Source of the DNA: Avena insularis
Taxonomy: Eukaryota; Streptophyta; Magnoliopsida; Poales; Poaceae
Length of the DNA stretch: 64,000 bases
Assembly: GCA_023614405.1 (NCBI GenBank)
Contig: CM042694.1
Coordinates: forward strand, 87,341,285 to 87,405,284
Direction: 5' to 3'
Shown here: piece after piece, positions 11,518 to 23,679 of the stretch
How positions within the stretch are numbered: position 1 is the stretch's first letter
Layout: every line of letters starts with the position of its first letter
Made by a program: the position numbers and the translations under genes
The notes under the pieces: model-generated
The model's input: only the letters and a program-made list of their open reading frames with translations
Database searches by the model: none
What the model was told of the DNA's origin: nothing

Positions 11518-13355
11518 CCTATTTTATTATTCATGCTTCATATGCATTTGCAATCTTCCTATTTTTCTAACATATCTGTTGTAATTATGCATCAGTTTTA
11601 CAAATCCAATCATATACAGTATACTTTAAAGTATGAAATGGATTGCGCGCTGATGTGGTTAAGAATGACTGTTAAATTTCAATAAATTAAATTACTCTGT
11701 AAATGCTGCTGGTAGACTACATTAGTTAGAAAGCATTGGAGCTTTTCCTGCAAGTCAGTACCATCGTCTTCGAACAAATTAAATTAGTTTGTCCATCTAG
11801 CAAAGACAAACTGCCTTCGTCTGACCTAATTGTTTCACTGTTGCTCCTAGACTGTTGTCAGTTCGATCACTAGAGATTGGTGACCAAATTGCATGGATGC
11901 CACACTACTGTTTGAAAACCCGGAGCCCTGTTGAGTTTTGATGAATGTCTGGATGGTCATAGATATGTTGCTCTCACAAGGCTGGGCTCCTTGTTAACAA
12001 AGAAACTTCATAAAGGACACTTTTGAAAAGGAAAATAATAAGGAATTTTGGCAAGTCGCATGATAGTTCCTCCACATCATAACTGCTAGTCAAGATACTC
12101 TCCCATCTACTATTTCCATTGAGGACATCTTGGTACCAAACTTACTACGCATAGTCAGGTTTTGTGCAGATTTCAGTTTCTGGAAGGGTCTCTACCAAGG
12201 CGGCCTCGTGCCACGCATCTTCCTCCACTGATGGAAACTAAGATGTATGCCCGGTCGTTATGCTGCTCCAAACCCGGTTGTTAGTTTATAATGGTGGTCC
12301 GGTGTTTGCCGTTATCGCTGCGTTTTAATTTCTCACTTTCTATCTTTTGGTCCTGTACCGAAAATCTGGCAGTATTGTTCGATTGTTTGCTGCGACTCGG
12401 TAAAACCTTTTCCAGTTTGGTGAACTCGTAACTTAATTGTTGGTCAGAACTTTGCTATGTTTCCGTTATCAGAAAGAGATCTTGTGCCAGGACATTTCTG
12501 TTCCCATTACCGGTAACGGAAATCAGGCGTGTGTGTCTCTGCTTGAGTGCATGAGTTCCTTTTGTAACATTCTTGCTTCACTTAGTTTTAGCACAAACTG
12601 TTCAGATTATTGACTTTCTTTTCGATAATATGTCTGACCTAAACCAGGCAAAGAGTCAACACCTAATTTCTGTGTTCAGCCTTTTGTGTTTATCCGTCTC
12701 ATCCAGAAACCCTTAGCTGTCCATAAGCACGGCAGGGGAACAAAATTCGCTGGGACGTTAGTTTCAGTCTTGATGTATTGAAACTGTCATTGACAAGTTT
12801 ATCATCACAAGTTCAGAGCCATTGAAGCTCAGATAGGCTTTGGAAATTGCTACGCATGTGTTGCCTTTTCTTTCACTCGGAGTCCAATATGCATTTCTTT
12901 CTTTACACTTTTAATAGATTGATGATGACTAGTGATATGAGCTCTATTTAAATCGATTTATGTGGAGCTATTTTTTTACTAGGATAATGTAAGAGTGTCC
13001 ATACCGAGCTGAGCCAAGTAGAAAAGGTTGTGGAATTGAGGTTAAGGTTACTTGCTGTGTTAGCTATCTGCTTCAGCTTCGGTACTTCTGCTTTACAGTT
13101 ACTCCTACTTGAGAACCTGATATGTTGTGCTACAGGCGGAATGGAAGCATAACAAGACATACATCGGTGGTGAACAACACCAGTTACATTTGATTGAATT
13201 GATGAGCATCCCAGAATAGTTTTTACAGGAGAAAAAATGGGGGCAAAAAACCATCACATAATGAGCCACAAAGCCCCCTGGATGCACGCACGCTACTCAC
13301 TACCTTACCAAACCTCCCAACTTATTTACAGGTGAGGATCTTCAGGGTTCATCGG
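11518..13355. other. Intergenic, no gene recognised
   Basis: The first few hundred bases are probably 3' UTR or former downstream exon sequence of the F-box pseudogene. The rest has only short ORFs and no terminal repeats or domain motifs that I can support. It separates two convergently oriented genes. Confidence 0.45.
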
Positions 13356-13361
13356 TTTATT
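13356..13361 (-). terminator. Candidate poly(A) signal of the PP2C gene
   Basis: On the minus strand this hexamer is AATAAA, about 150 bases downstream of the PP2C stop codon. That is a plausible near-upstream polyadenylation element, though plant signals are loose and others may be used. Confidence 0.4.
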
Positions 13362-13509
13362 CTCGGGTAACAATAGCCACTGATTGGCATGTCGACGATC
13401 GATCAATGGACGGACAAACATCAGCGGCATATGCCGCAATCGAGTTACGTACAGTTTTCACACTCAACAAGCAAAGGAGGAGGCGACAATGGCGCGCCGC
13501 CACCAACCA

Positions 13510-16500
13510 TCACTGGCCTTCCAGGAGAACCCTGATGCTACGGAGCCCCTCGGCGGATATCGTGCGCTCCACCCTACTCCTGCTGCCCACTCTGTTCCTG
13601 GGCGGCGGGGCCTCCTGGTGGAACGAGACCATCACCGCCGTCAGGTTGTCCGTGGCGCCCCGCCTGATCGCCTCCTCCACGATCTCCCTGCAGCACCGCC
13701 TCGGGTCGTTGTGCTCCTGGAGCCTCAGCCGCGCAAAGTCCACCGAGTTCTGGTTCGAGAAGTAGTCCCAGATGCCGTCGCTGCCGATGATCAGGAACTC
13801 GTCGTCCTTGGTCAGCGTGATCATCTTGACCTCCGGCTCCGCGCTCAGCGGGCCTCCTGGCTCGCCTGTCTCCTTAAGGCCGTCGAGGTGCCAGTCACCC
13901 AGCGCTCTCGTGACTGCTAGCTGGCCGTTCAGGTAGCCGTCGTCGACGTAGCCACCTAGAGACTCCACGCGTTTTCTCTCGCTGACGCAGCAGGTCCTGT
14001 GGTCCTTGGACATTTCGATTGCAGCGCCGCGCCGGGAAAGGACTGCCCGGCAATCGCCAGCATTTGCGACTAGAAGAGACCTGCACAAAGCATGTGGACA
14101 ATTAGCATTGCTGATAACTTGGAATCGTTCAAGAAAGTACTGGTACTGATGCTAAGTAACTGTCAGTCATACTAGCAGATATGGCATAGTAACAAGGGGT
14201 TCTAGTGCAAGTGCAGCAGTACATAGTGGCATATATGGAAAGAACATTCTGAAAATCTCTCAGTATATAGCATTGTAATTTGAGAACAGGCCTGCTACTA
14301 CTAGTATATACAGCAAACCGAAGAATCAGACTTTGGCATACAAAGGAACATGTTAACCTAGTACCAATCTCCATTACTCTGCTGCACTAATTAGGATTTC
14401 TACCATCAACGAAATGACAATGCATGCTAAACTAACCAAGAGATCCTGGGTTGCATGTGACAGGAACAGAACAGTACCTTCCGAAGATCATTGCCGTGAG
14501 CGCAGTTGTTCCAGAAGACAGCCCATTGTGAACAGAGCACTTCTCTGCAAACTGAGTATCAGTTTGCACAAATGACCTCCTCACCACCGTCTCAAGCTCA
14601 AGAGGGAAAGCAGCGTCTTCCACGATGACCCGTGGCAAGTTGTCACGAACATACTGTGCAGCATCTTTTCCACCATGTCCATCGAAGACCTGAATCGTAA
14701 AGGACAGGACGATGTCAATAAAAAAGAGTAAATGTATTAGAAACTGAAGAATATAAGACTTGAAGAGTGAACGAGCAATTACCCCATAGAAAGAAATGAT
14801 TTCATCGCCCGCCGTGTTATAACCGAAGCTCTTTGCTAGATTAGGAATGCACACATGTGTGTCTTCCATGTAAGGACGTCCACCAATGTCGGACCAGTCC
14901 CCTGATCGGATAGCTGGGACGAAATTGTGCCAGCTCTCTCCAATCGCTGCTGCCACCATCGTAGCTTGCCTGAAATCCAGTAGCACCGTGTTCTCACCAA
15001 CTCTCTCCATCTGCATATAAGAAGAAAGGCAAGAGATTAGATAAGCAACAAGTCTGACAAAAAAGTAAGGACTACAGATATAGCAGGATAAATCTAAGAC
15101 AATGGGGCACAGCATGAACTCAGCCATTTAGTAATAATATCCAGCTTCTGCAGACACTGCTACCAGGTTAAATGAATCTATTTCACACAAATTCCAGCTC
15201 TGCCAACAACTCCTACAGCATAAATAACGCCGTCACCGTCACATATAAAGTGGACGACTTACGGTACTAATCCACCCAGCTGAAAGTGACACACAAACAG
15301 AAACCCCAACTCAGTCAAGTCGGAGACAAGTCAATCCCTTATTGGCCAAGGAAGGCTACCATTAGCCATTTCTAGAAGGGGCATTTCATAAACAAAACCC
15401 CCAAGAATGCATGCACACAAACAGCATATAAACTTGACAAAGAGCTTTGACAATTTGACAGCACAACAGAAGCTCCAGCTGTTACTCCCTGTGGAAGAAA
15501 CTAACTAACTAGCAGAGAAATGTAGAGCTTCCAGGTGTGCATCCTTGGGCACCACTCCATTGTCACTTCCTGCTTGCAACCCATAATTGCAAGGTAAAGG
15601 GACAAAGGTAAGGCTGATGATTAAGTAATTTGGACCCATAAAGTCACTAACAAATGTCCAAAGAAAAAGAGAGGACGTGTCGTGGCCGGAGGCTCGACAG
15701 CACGAAAAAGGGCCAACTTTCTCTTGGCCTCAATGCAGGAAAAAGTACACAGCACTATCTGAACTTTACCGGTGCTGATTTCTTCTGCTCGTGTTCGGTG
15801 TGAAAATAGGTAGTGCTACTCAGAGAGAACCGTACTGTCACATGCGAAATATCTTGGCACGGGAGACGCAGAGACAAGAGGATATCAAGCCTACACGTCG
15901 ACTGGAAATACCCACACGATTTCATCACAGAATCAAAGAAGGTACGACATCCGAACCAGAATGCGACGCGCAAACGGACAGGCAGGGCGACATCTACTTA
16001 CAAGCCAGGACAAGGAAAAAGATTTTGCTTTTGCTTGCAGCTAGACATCTAAAATCCTACTAGAAACTTCTTGGCCGCTGGCTGAAGAATTCAGAGCATC
16101 TTCCCCGTGTTCACACCGTCCGCGCGAGCGGAGATAATACTACTACTTAAGATAAAGATAAGATAAGGGAGTTCATTAATAGTCGCAGTAATTAAACTAC
16201 CAGTATACTGCGACTAGATATCTTCTCCAAGTAGTACTTGGCCTAGGATTTTAGAAAGAAGAAAAAAAAGGCATTCGCGCAACACGCAAAGGTGTGCGCG
16301 CGAAGCAACCGAGAGTGTTTCGATTGTGTTCCCGTCGACCGGTCGATCCGATCATCCCTGACCCAAGAACAACACGCGCGAATCAACCAACGACTGAAAC
16401 AAAATAGAAGCGCCGGTTTGGTTTGATGTACTCCTAATAATTTTTCGCGGGAAGGAAATTACCGGGATCGCGGGGCATCGATCAATCCGCGAACGAGCGA

Positions 16501-16626
16501 GAGGGAATCGGGGGAAGAAAATCAAGACACAAATGGAGTTTGAACAGAGTAACAGGAAGAAGGGTTACCCACCGGGAAATCTGCGGGCCTCTCGATCTGC
16601 GCCTCCTCGAATCCCTCCACGCACAT
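13510..16626 (-). CDS. Protein phosphatase 2C (PP2C), four coding exons
   Basis: This is a Mn/Mg-dependent Ser/Thr phosphatase of the plant PP2C family. Proposed exons (minus strand) are 16626-16573, 15010-14783, 14689-14478 and 14080-13510 (stop at 13512-13510). Together they are 1065 nt, which is 354 residues with an uninterrupted frame and GT/AG sites throughout. Motifs run in family order: GGRPYMEDTHVCI, FYGVFDGHGGKDAA, SSGTTALTAMIFG, LLVANAGDCRAVLSRRG, QLAVTRALGDWHL, EFLIIGSDGIWDYF and GATDNLTAVMV. The metal-binding Asp residues (ED, DG, DG, DN) are all present. Intron 1 is about 1.56 kb. Its donor was chosen at CCG|GTGGGT because the alternative GTAAC four bases downstream breaks the frame. 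If that alternative is used, translation would start at ATG 15010 instead. There is no signal peptide, so it is probably cytosolic or nuclear. It is convergent with the F-box pseudogene. Confidence 0.93.
15011..16572 (-). other. Large first intron of the PP2C gene
   Basis: Non-coding stretch between the short first coding exon and the exon beginning MERVGENTVLLD. The acceptor reads TATATGCAG before the ATG at 15010. No embedded element with clear termini was seen. Short ORFs here are not protein-like. Confidence 0.75.
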
Positions 16627-17034
16627 GTCCTCCGCAAACTGGTGTGTTCTCGTTCTTGTTCTTCGTCTCTCGCTCTCCCTGGGGACGGACGCAGGCGCGA
16701 TTCGAGAATTTCGAAGTGCAGCTGCTGCAAGAAGAGTCCTCCTCGGAGCAGGGGCGACGCGGGTAGATATACAGGGGAGGGATTTGATCTGAAGGCGGGA
16801 CGGGGACGGAGACGGGGACGGGGACGGGGACGGAGAGGGTGGGGGAGGGAGGCGAGCGGGAAACGGAGTGGAAGATTTGCGGGAATATCTGTCCGATCGG
16901 GGGAAGGAAAGGCAACCGGAGGAGAAGGGGATTTGCTGCTGCTGCTTTTTTTCTTTCGCGTTCTGGAATTTGTTTTCGTCACGGACTCGATGGGGGAGAA
17001 GAAGAGGGAGAACAGGGAGAGGCTATTTATTCGA
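16627..17034 (-). promoter_or_regulatory. PP2C core promoter and 5' UTR
   Basis: A TATA-like ATAAATAG on the minus strand at 17030-17023 lies about 400 bases upstream of the proposed start codon. The interval is strongly C/T-rich on the coding strand, as in many grass 5' UTRs. It includes an imperfect GGGACG (+ strand) hexanucleotide repeat at about 16796-16840. The transcription start is inferred, not seen. Confidence 0.55.
16796..16840. repeat. GGGACG-type microsatellite in the PP2C 5' region
   Basis: About six or seven imperfect copies of a six-base unit (GGGACG with GAGACG variants) lie in tandem, in the likely 5' UTR of the PP2C gene. Length polymorphism between cultivars would be expected. 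Confidence 0.85.
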
Positions 17035-17436
17035 GCCGAGAGGAGGAGGAGGAGCCAGAAAAGGCACGTGCGGGAGATTTTTCTTCTTCCCGTTTCTTAC
17101 TTTATTTGGAGCTCATTTTCCACGGACAAGAGACGGGGCCCCACGTTGTCAGCGAGGTGGCGCTGGTCAGAATAGGAAGGATTTTCGTTTTCAACGTGTG
17201 ATCTGGGAAACGAATGTGCTTTTTGTTCTCGGCAATCGTTGTGGCGGGTAAATAACCGCGCGCAGTATTTCCTTAAGAAAATCTCAGTAAGGAAAGCATG
17301 GAGTACACTTTTGAACCCTGGAGTACTCTTTTGAACTCTGAGCATGGGCTCTACTGCATGGAGATAATTTTCGAACCTTCACGTGTTGTCGTCACCTCCT
17401 AGCAACGGAAAAACATTTACCGCCCAAATACTCTTA

Positions 17437-17735
17437 GGCCTTGTTTACTTCTCTTGTATTTTTATTCACTAGAATTTTGGAAATATACGGAATTTGTTGT
17501 TCACCCAATAGTCTCCAATCCCGCAGATACCCTTTCTCAAAGATACTCTACCATGTAGGAGGATTTTTAATCTAGATAAAAATAAGAAGAATTTGTGGGG
17601 ATATTCCGGAATTATCTCTAACAAACCCGAAATAGTAAACGGACTAGGGAATTTTGCGGTAATTGAAATAATCCCTCCGTTTCCCGCAAATACACCGCAA
17701 ATACACTAGTGAATACGAGAGAAGTAAACAAGACC
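17437..17735. mobile_element. Tourist-type (PIF/Harbinger) MITE
   Basis: This 299-bp element has terminal inverted repeats GGCCTTGTTTACTTCTC and, at the other end, GAGAAGTAAACAAGACC. It is flanked on both sides by TTA (17434-17436 and 17736-17738). A three-base TTA duplication and GGCC-type termini are typical of PIF/Harbinger-derived Tourist MITEs. It sits about 0.4 kb upstream of the PP2C TATA-like box. No coding capacity. Confidence 0.88.
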
Positions 17736-17738
17736 TTA

Positions 17739-18890
17739 AGCATGCATGTGGGGAAATTTTATTTTCGTCCTCAGGTCAGGGGGGACTAAGTTCCCTGAAA
17801 TCATGCTCATTCAAAAAGTTGCCGAGTCAATTCGTGATAAGGGGCTATTTGAGTGAATATTGGTCAAACCAAATTTTTGGGTCACTTGTCCCCGGTAAGA
17901 AGGCGGTTGGATCCCTCATGTTTGAATTATCTGTTACGGAATATCAGCCTGACTAAGTCCTCCTGCAATTGTTGGGGCAGCAATTTCATTTCTATAGTAT
18001 CCAAACGCCAGCCTTGACAGTGATTTTAGACACCCTATTTCTCCCTCCCTATGTGTCACCCAACATGTCTAAAGATGTATGTCGTGTAATTCCAATAGAT
18101 GGTTACACAGTTGCCCCTCTAATACTAGTGAGACCGAAAGCTTGCACACCGCATTTACTCTAATCAATTTTACATCTACAATCCCTCATGTTTACTTTCA
18201 CTTTTTAGTTCACGTTGTTCTTGTTTAGTTCGTTGTTACTAGTTACTTTGAACCTCTCCTAATTATCGCTATTCTAGTAACTTATAGCATAGGCTATTTC
18301 TGAACACGGTTTAGGTGTGAACGTGGCTACGTCTGACAACATAGTTGCCGGGGTGTGTTATTTCCATTAGCAATGCTTCCGTGAGACAAACTTTCTAATA
18401 AATAGTTGCTGCTACAAGGGTTGCAATAGCCCTATTGTTGGTGCAGGAACCCAGTCATCAACGAGTCTCCAAGGCGTTGCGCCGGACAAATGAATCGGAC
18501 GCGAAGTCTTCTATCTGGAAGTGCTAGGAGGTCAGCCACAAGTCTTGAACCCAATCACCTCCGAGCAGATGCTGAAGAGAAGAGCTAGTCTGTGGTGGAG
18601 TTTCCGCCAATGATGCGGGAGCGCCTCACCACCAGGATATGGAAGATTGCAAGGGCTTAAAGGGAGAAATCTATCGTCAACAAGAGGAACCAGAGGCGGA
18701 TTTTTCTTATCAGTACCTTATACTACTTATTTTTAAGTGACTGAAAAATAGTAAATAATGAACTGAAGTTTTTTAACGTTTTGCAAATATATAGACTAGC
18801 CGCGATTCAGTTGACCTATACGAATTCAAAATACAAGTTCACCGGTGCACTACTAGACTAGATCATGGATTGGAGAGGAACGTGTGGACG
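17739..18890. other. No gene recognised
   Basis: Only short, non-protein-like frames are present, and no terminal repeats that I could pair. The stretch near 18440-18720 has a biased, purine-rich composition that resembles degraded transposon DNA, but I cannot classify it. Confidence 0.35.
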
Positions 18891-20440
18891 CATGTTGTGA
18901 AAACCCTGCAAGTTGCAAGGAGATTATGTCTGATCCATAGCTAGTTGATATGTTTTAAAATAACTAAGGTTTATACTCTAATAATACGGAATAAAACTAG
19001 TGTTTAATTTATGAAGCACGAAACCTAAATTCAGTAGGTTCAACTAAGTGCACCAACAATCTATGCTAAGCAATACAAGCAACAAGGTGCATGATAGAAT
19101 ACTTCAAGCACGATGGCTATCATAATGTAAAGTGCATAAGTAAAGGGCTCGGGTATAGGAATAAATAATGGACGCGGAGACGATGATTTTATACCGAAGT
19201 TGACTTCCAAGCAAGCCACGTCTCTATTGGAGAGGTGCAATGGCGCAAAGCTCTTCGAACATCACAAATGGTTCACCTTGATATGTGGTGGCTCGATGCT
19301 CACCCAACACCACATAAGGTCTCACCCCAAGCAATACTCACCGATGCCAAAAATGGCACACCTTATTCTCTCGAATGTGTACCACAAAAGATAGGAACTC
19401 GATGCAATATGGGACACTTGAGGACGGTCACAGAACCCGTACAAAGTGGGGACAATCTCCACAACTTAATTGGATGCTCCCAAGAATCACCACAAAGGCT
19501 TCTCGCTTGATGAATCTCCACAACTTAATTGGAGGCCCTAAGAGAATCACACCACAACAACACAACCGTTTAGGGTTCCAAGTACCCAAAAGTAACAATC
19601 CCACATGTTTGAACTCGTCGAAACTCCATAGAGAACTCAAACCTATGCACTAAATGCAAGGGCAAGTCATTCACTCCCAAATTCCACCAAAGCTACAAAG
19701 ACTATTAGAGGAATACAAAAGGAAGAACACAAGAGAGGAACACAAAACTCTCCAAGATCTAAATCCCAAGGATTCCTTCACAAAGAAGGGATTTGAGTTG
19801 GTAGGATTGTAGATCTAGATATGCTCTTCCAAATCTCTCAAAAGGATGCAAGAATCATGGGAGGGAGAAGGGGCGAGGGTAAACTTTTGAAGATAAATAA
19901 TGGAGGAGAGAGAGTGGAAGAGCTAGCAAAAAGGGCCTCAAAAGTTGGAGAAACAATGGGGAAGAGGGCCCCTTAAATAGAGCAAGAGAAATCTGTCTGT
20001 TTGAGTCAGTTTCGCGCGCCATTCACCGTAAGTACTGGTGAAGTGGAATAAGAATTACTGCAAGGAAACCTTCGTCGGAAGTTCGGCCGGTACCTCCACC
20101 CATGGGAAAAATAGTGGACAACATGGTACAAACACTTCGATAACTTTTGCATCTGCATTCCGATTTCGATGTTCTTGGGCTCGTTGGAATCATAACAACA
20201 AACTCTACAACTTCATGCATAGAAATATCATACTCCAACATGGGAGGATAAAAACAAAAATTAGAAAAGTATGACTTCCCTAGAAGCGACGAACCGGTAA
20301 AACCTCCAAAACCCAAAACACAAGAAGTTAAGCTTGAAAACTCCAACTGGGATGAAATCAATTTTGTTAGAAAGATAATAAAGAGTACAATACAACAAAA
20401 TATGGAATCCTAGGCACCAGCACTAACGATAGTGGTCGGC
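18891..20440. repeat. Unclassified repeat-like region with internal duplication
   Basis: The composition (many CACCACA, CACAAC and ACTCGATGC-like words on the + strand) resembles untranslated spacer or LTR sequence of grass retrotransposons. A short segment containing CTCCACAACTTAATTGGA occurs twice, at about 19459 and 19515, each followed by a related AAGAATCAC/GAGAATCAC stretch, indicating a local tandem duplication. I could not find TG...CA ends or a target duplication, so family and boundaries are unknown. Confidence 0.35.
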
Positions 20441-20651
20441 TGCATGCAAGCTGCACTTCCTTGTTTTTGTGTTATAGCCAGGCGATAGAAGAACAACCCG
20501 CTCCCTTCTCTCTCATCTTTTCTCTCCCTTACAAGTAGGATTTTGATGACGTGGATTCCCTTATAGCCCGTCGAGTACTAGGATTTTACTCGTCCACCAC
20601 ATACTCTTCTTCTTCATCGCCATTTCCATGGTCGACGGCGAAAAATGAGCC

Positions 20652-22522
20652 AACATCCATGCGTGCCATGAATGTCTCATCGTCAACACTACAATGTAAA
20701 GTGACCACGTATGAATATAGCAACGCTATAATTCATGGCGAATGCATCTACCACACAAAAAATACGAGTTTTTACCTTGTTGTCATTGTGTTGAGCAGTT
20801 GGTGCGCGCTCATTGATGACCCACAAGTATAGGGGGTGTATCGCAGTATTTTCGATAAGTAAGAGTGTTGAACCCAACGAGGAGCAGAAGGTGCTGGCTA
20901 GTGGTATGAATCAGGAATTCTCTGCAAATACTTAGCAAACGGATTTTTAGGGGTTTTCGATAAAGCAAGTAAACAAAGTACGAGTAAACAAAAGACAGTA
21001 AGAATAAATGCAGCAAGTGGCTCAATCCTTTATGCAGCAAAGGACAAGCCGGTTGTATTTCTATAGATGACCAAACGTTCTCGAGGACACATGGAAAGAC
21101 TGTCAAGTGCTTTCGCTTCATATAGTCGATTAATCTTCTCTAACTTGCTAAGTGTTGTGTGGGTGAACCTGTGCTAATGTACCGCCCATCCAAGACTAAT
21201 ACATACTTGTGATTATATCTCTTGCAAACATCCGTAAGTACAAAAAAGTATTTAAGGTAAAACCTAACCACAACTTTAAACTCTAAGACCCTTACGTCCC
21301 TTGTGCAATGGTTTTCTAACGGGGGTTCAGGTTTCTGTCACTCTGGCAAACCCTACGATTAGTAGCCAAACACACAATGCATTCTCCTAGGCCCATATAG
21401 GTGAAGTGTCATGTAGTCGACGTTCACATGACACCACTAGAAGAAGTACACCACAACTTAAATAACAATCTATTGAATCTTTCTCAACGCAACTCCACTA
21501 CTAACAACAAGACTTCTCTCATGTCCTCAAGAACAAAACGAACTACTCACGAGACATCATATGGATCATGATCAGAGATGAAATAATGATGTATAACAAT
21601 CTGAACATAAACAATAATTCAACGGTTCACTCAATAGCATCAACTACAAGAGTAATCAACACGGGGAAAATTTCCCCTATGAACTATGTAAGATTCAACT
21701 CAATTGTTACAGCAATATGGAGATGGTGATGAGGGTGCTGATGGTGATGATGGTGGTGGTGATGATGATGATGATGATCCCGATAAAGTTCAGCTTGATG
21801 GTGGTGTTGATGGCGACGATCTCCCCTCTCCGGAAAGGAATTCCCAAGAAATCAATCACGGAGAGATCTTTCTCTCTCGGTGTTTTCCGCCCCGCAGAGG
21901 CGGCGGAATCTTTCTGTGGTCGCTCCCCGAGTCTTAGGGTTTCGGGAAGAAGATATACGCTAGATGGGAGAGGCTGGAGTGGGCCAGGGTGGCCACACCA
22001 CTCCCTGGCGTGGCCTGGGCTTGCCCGCGCCATGGGGTGGTGTGGGCCCCCTGTGGCCCACCTCCACTCCATCTTCTGGCATCTTGAGTTTTCTGAAAAA
22101 ATAGAATTTTCCGTATATTTTCCCGGATTTTCTGATCTTCGCGAATTTTGCCTCCAAACAACACCTTTTTCATCAGAATCCTGACAGCAGCGGTCCATGC
22201 TCCAAAAGTCATCAACCATGCAAAAACAGATGAAATAACATAAGTATCACCTCTCAATATGAAATATATCAATGAATAATAGTGAATTAAGACATAGAAT
22301 AGTGATGCAAAATAGACGTATCACTCATCTGCGGAGCCGGCGCCAACATCCATGCGTGCCATGAATGTCTCATCGTCAACACTACAATGTAAAGTGACCA
22401 CGTATGAATATAGCAATGCTAGAATTCATGGCGAATGCATCTACCACACAAAAAATACGAGTTTTTACCTTGTTGTCATTGTGTCGAGCAGTTGGCGCGC
22501 GCTCATCTGCGGAGCCGGCGCC
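20652..22522. repeat. Approximately 180-bp tandem duplication interrupted by a solo LTR
   Basis: The segment from AACATCCATGCGTGCC through GCGCGCTCATCTGCGGAG occurs twice. The first copy is 20652-20813 plus its continuation at 22329-22342. The second is 22343-22522. They differ at only a few positions. The solo LTR inserted in the first copy, directly after CTCAT, so removing 20814-22328 restores two head-to-tail copies. Confidence 0.88.
20814..22323. mobile_element. Solo LTR, 1.51 kb, with perfect target duplication
   Basis: The element starts TGATGACCCACAAG and ends AGACGTATCA (TG...CA) and is flanked on both sides by CTCAT (20809-20813 and 22324-22328). No internal retrotransposon DNA or second LTR is present, which is the product of LTR-LTR recombination. 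A GAT-rich microsatellite lies at about 21717-21780. The sequence matches the style of a very abundant Triticeae gypsy LTR, but I do not assign a family name. Its strand cannot be fixed without a coding region. Confidence 0.92.
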
Positions 22523-23155
22523 GGCGGCTGTGGTGGCGGTGGCTGCTGGCGGGGAGCTGGCGCAGGCGCCTGTGCGCGCGCGGCTGCGGGAGGACGCCGC
22601 GAGTTGAATCGTTTCGTCGGTTTGCCGGCGCCGCCTACCGCGGCCGCGGCTGCACGCTTGTCAGTGTTGGCCTTTCCTTTCAGCGGTGGAGGCGCTGGTG
22701 GCGGCGGTACTCGTGGCCTCGCGCGGCGGAACAAAGTTGAAGAGTTGGCGAGCGCTGGAGCTCGCGGGGACGGCAGCGGTAGGGTTAGGGTTCGCCGCCG
22801 TCGGAACTTCCGCGCCGACGGCGCTGCTGCCGGGGACCAAGTACTACGGCGAGTTGGACGGATCCATCGCTAGAAAGTCGCGGGCGTGTGCGCAGGCGAG
22901 GAAGAAATCGCGGCGCGGGGGAGTTCAGCGGCGGTTGGTTCTTCACGCGCGAGCGGGAGAGATAGAGCGCGCTGACGGCCGGACACCAAATTTGGGGCGC
23001 GCGGGTGGGCAAATTGACGCGCGCCCGATTTTTTTACAGCGCGCCCGATTTTCGCGCGCCTGCTGGAGGACGAAAAGGTCGTGCACGCGCGCTATATCGG
23101 CGGTTATTTTTACTGCGCCGGGTTTTTAGGGCGTTCGTTTGGAGTTGCTCTTATG

Positions 23156-23679
23156 TTGTTTCGGAATGAGACCCGACCAAGCTTGTGATTTTCCTTGTTG
23201 TAGAAGATGGACTTTGCCTAGTGGCATTTTATTGACTGGAAATTGAAGACAGGAGTTTACAAAGAAAAAGGGTGTAGACGACAGACAGCTTTGCCTAGTG
23301 GTGTAAGTACTGTACTGCACCTGCAAGCGTTGAAGGCACGAGCTGCCCATGGTCAACGGGCCGTTGGTGTTGTAGCTAGTTCGATCACCCATCGTCACAC
23401 GGTTCTCGTTTCTCATGGATGGAGAGCAGACATTTGGTCAACCATCCATCCATGAAAGGTGTGATGTGGGCGACGCAACCACCGCCATCGATCCGTCGGG
23501 CGACGGGCAAAGGAAAGGAAAGGAAGATGCGCCACTCTAGACTCCACCACCATAGCCCACAAAATCTCCATGAATTCGCATCGGTCGTCAGCAAGACCAG
23601 CACGCGGACGTAACGTAAGTAGTCTCGATGATGAGGACTAATTAAACGTTTGACCTGCACTGCACACGACTAATCTAAA
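23156..23679. other. No gene recognised
   Basis: Short frames only. It separates the broken transposon gene from the first copy of the duplicated promoter-like block. Confidence 0.4.

Larger units (their letters stand above)
20545..23155 (-). pseudogene. Fragmented DNA-transposon gene, exon 1 and following pieces
   Basis: The minus strand shows a GC-rich candidate first exon from ATG 22867, whose eighth codon is a stop. In another frame it passes through a Pro/Ala-rich stretch to MSARQLLDTM and a GT donor at 22468. The pattern (MDPSN start, Pro/Ala-rich middle, ARQLLD before an intron) resembles the transposon-derived, NAM-associated (PIF/Harbinger ORF1-like) proteins common in grass genomes. 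That is from memory and uncertain. Beyond the intron lie pieces at 20545-20813, where an acidic run GDEEEEYVV is readable. The gene is broken by a stop, a frameshift, an internal duplication and a solo LTR. The right end at about 23125-23155 is GAGTTGCTCTTA-like, often seen at transposon edges. Confidence 0.45.

Noticed and set aside
13384..13920. 178-codon frame on the + strand
   Set aside because: It is antisense to the last PP2C exon, whose protein motifs are certain. It is a shadow frame caused by high GC.
16482..17251. Several frames of 100-210 codons on both strands
   Set aside because: They are low-complexity translations of the C/T-rich PP2C 5' region and the GGGACG repeat.
17739..20440. 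Additional LTR element
   Set aside because: The composition is suggestive, but I found no TG...CA ends, target duplication, primer-binding site or coding domain.
21717..21780. Asp/Met-rich frames
   Set aside because: They come from the GAT microsatellite inside the solo LTR.
22352..23129. Gly/Ala-rich frames on the + strand
   Set aside because: They are opposite to the better-supported minus-strand exon with MSARQLLDTM and have chance composition.
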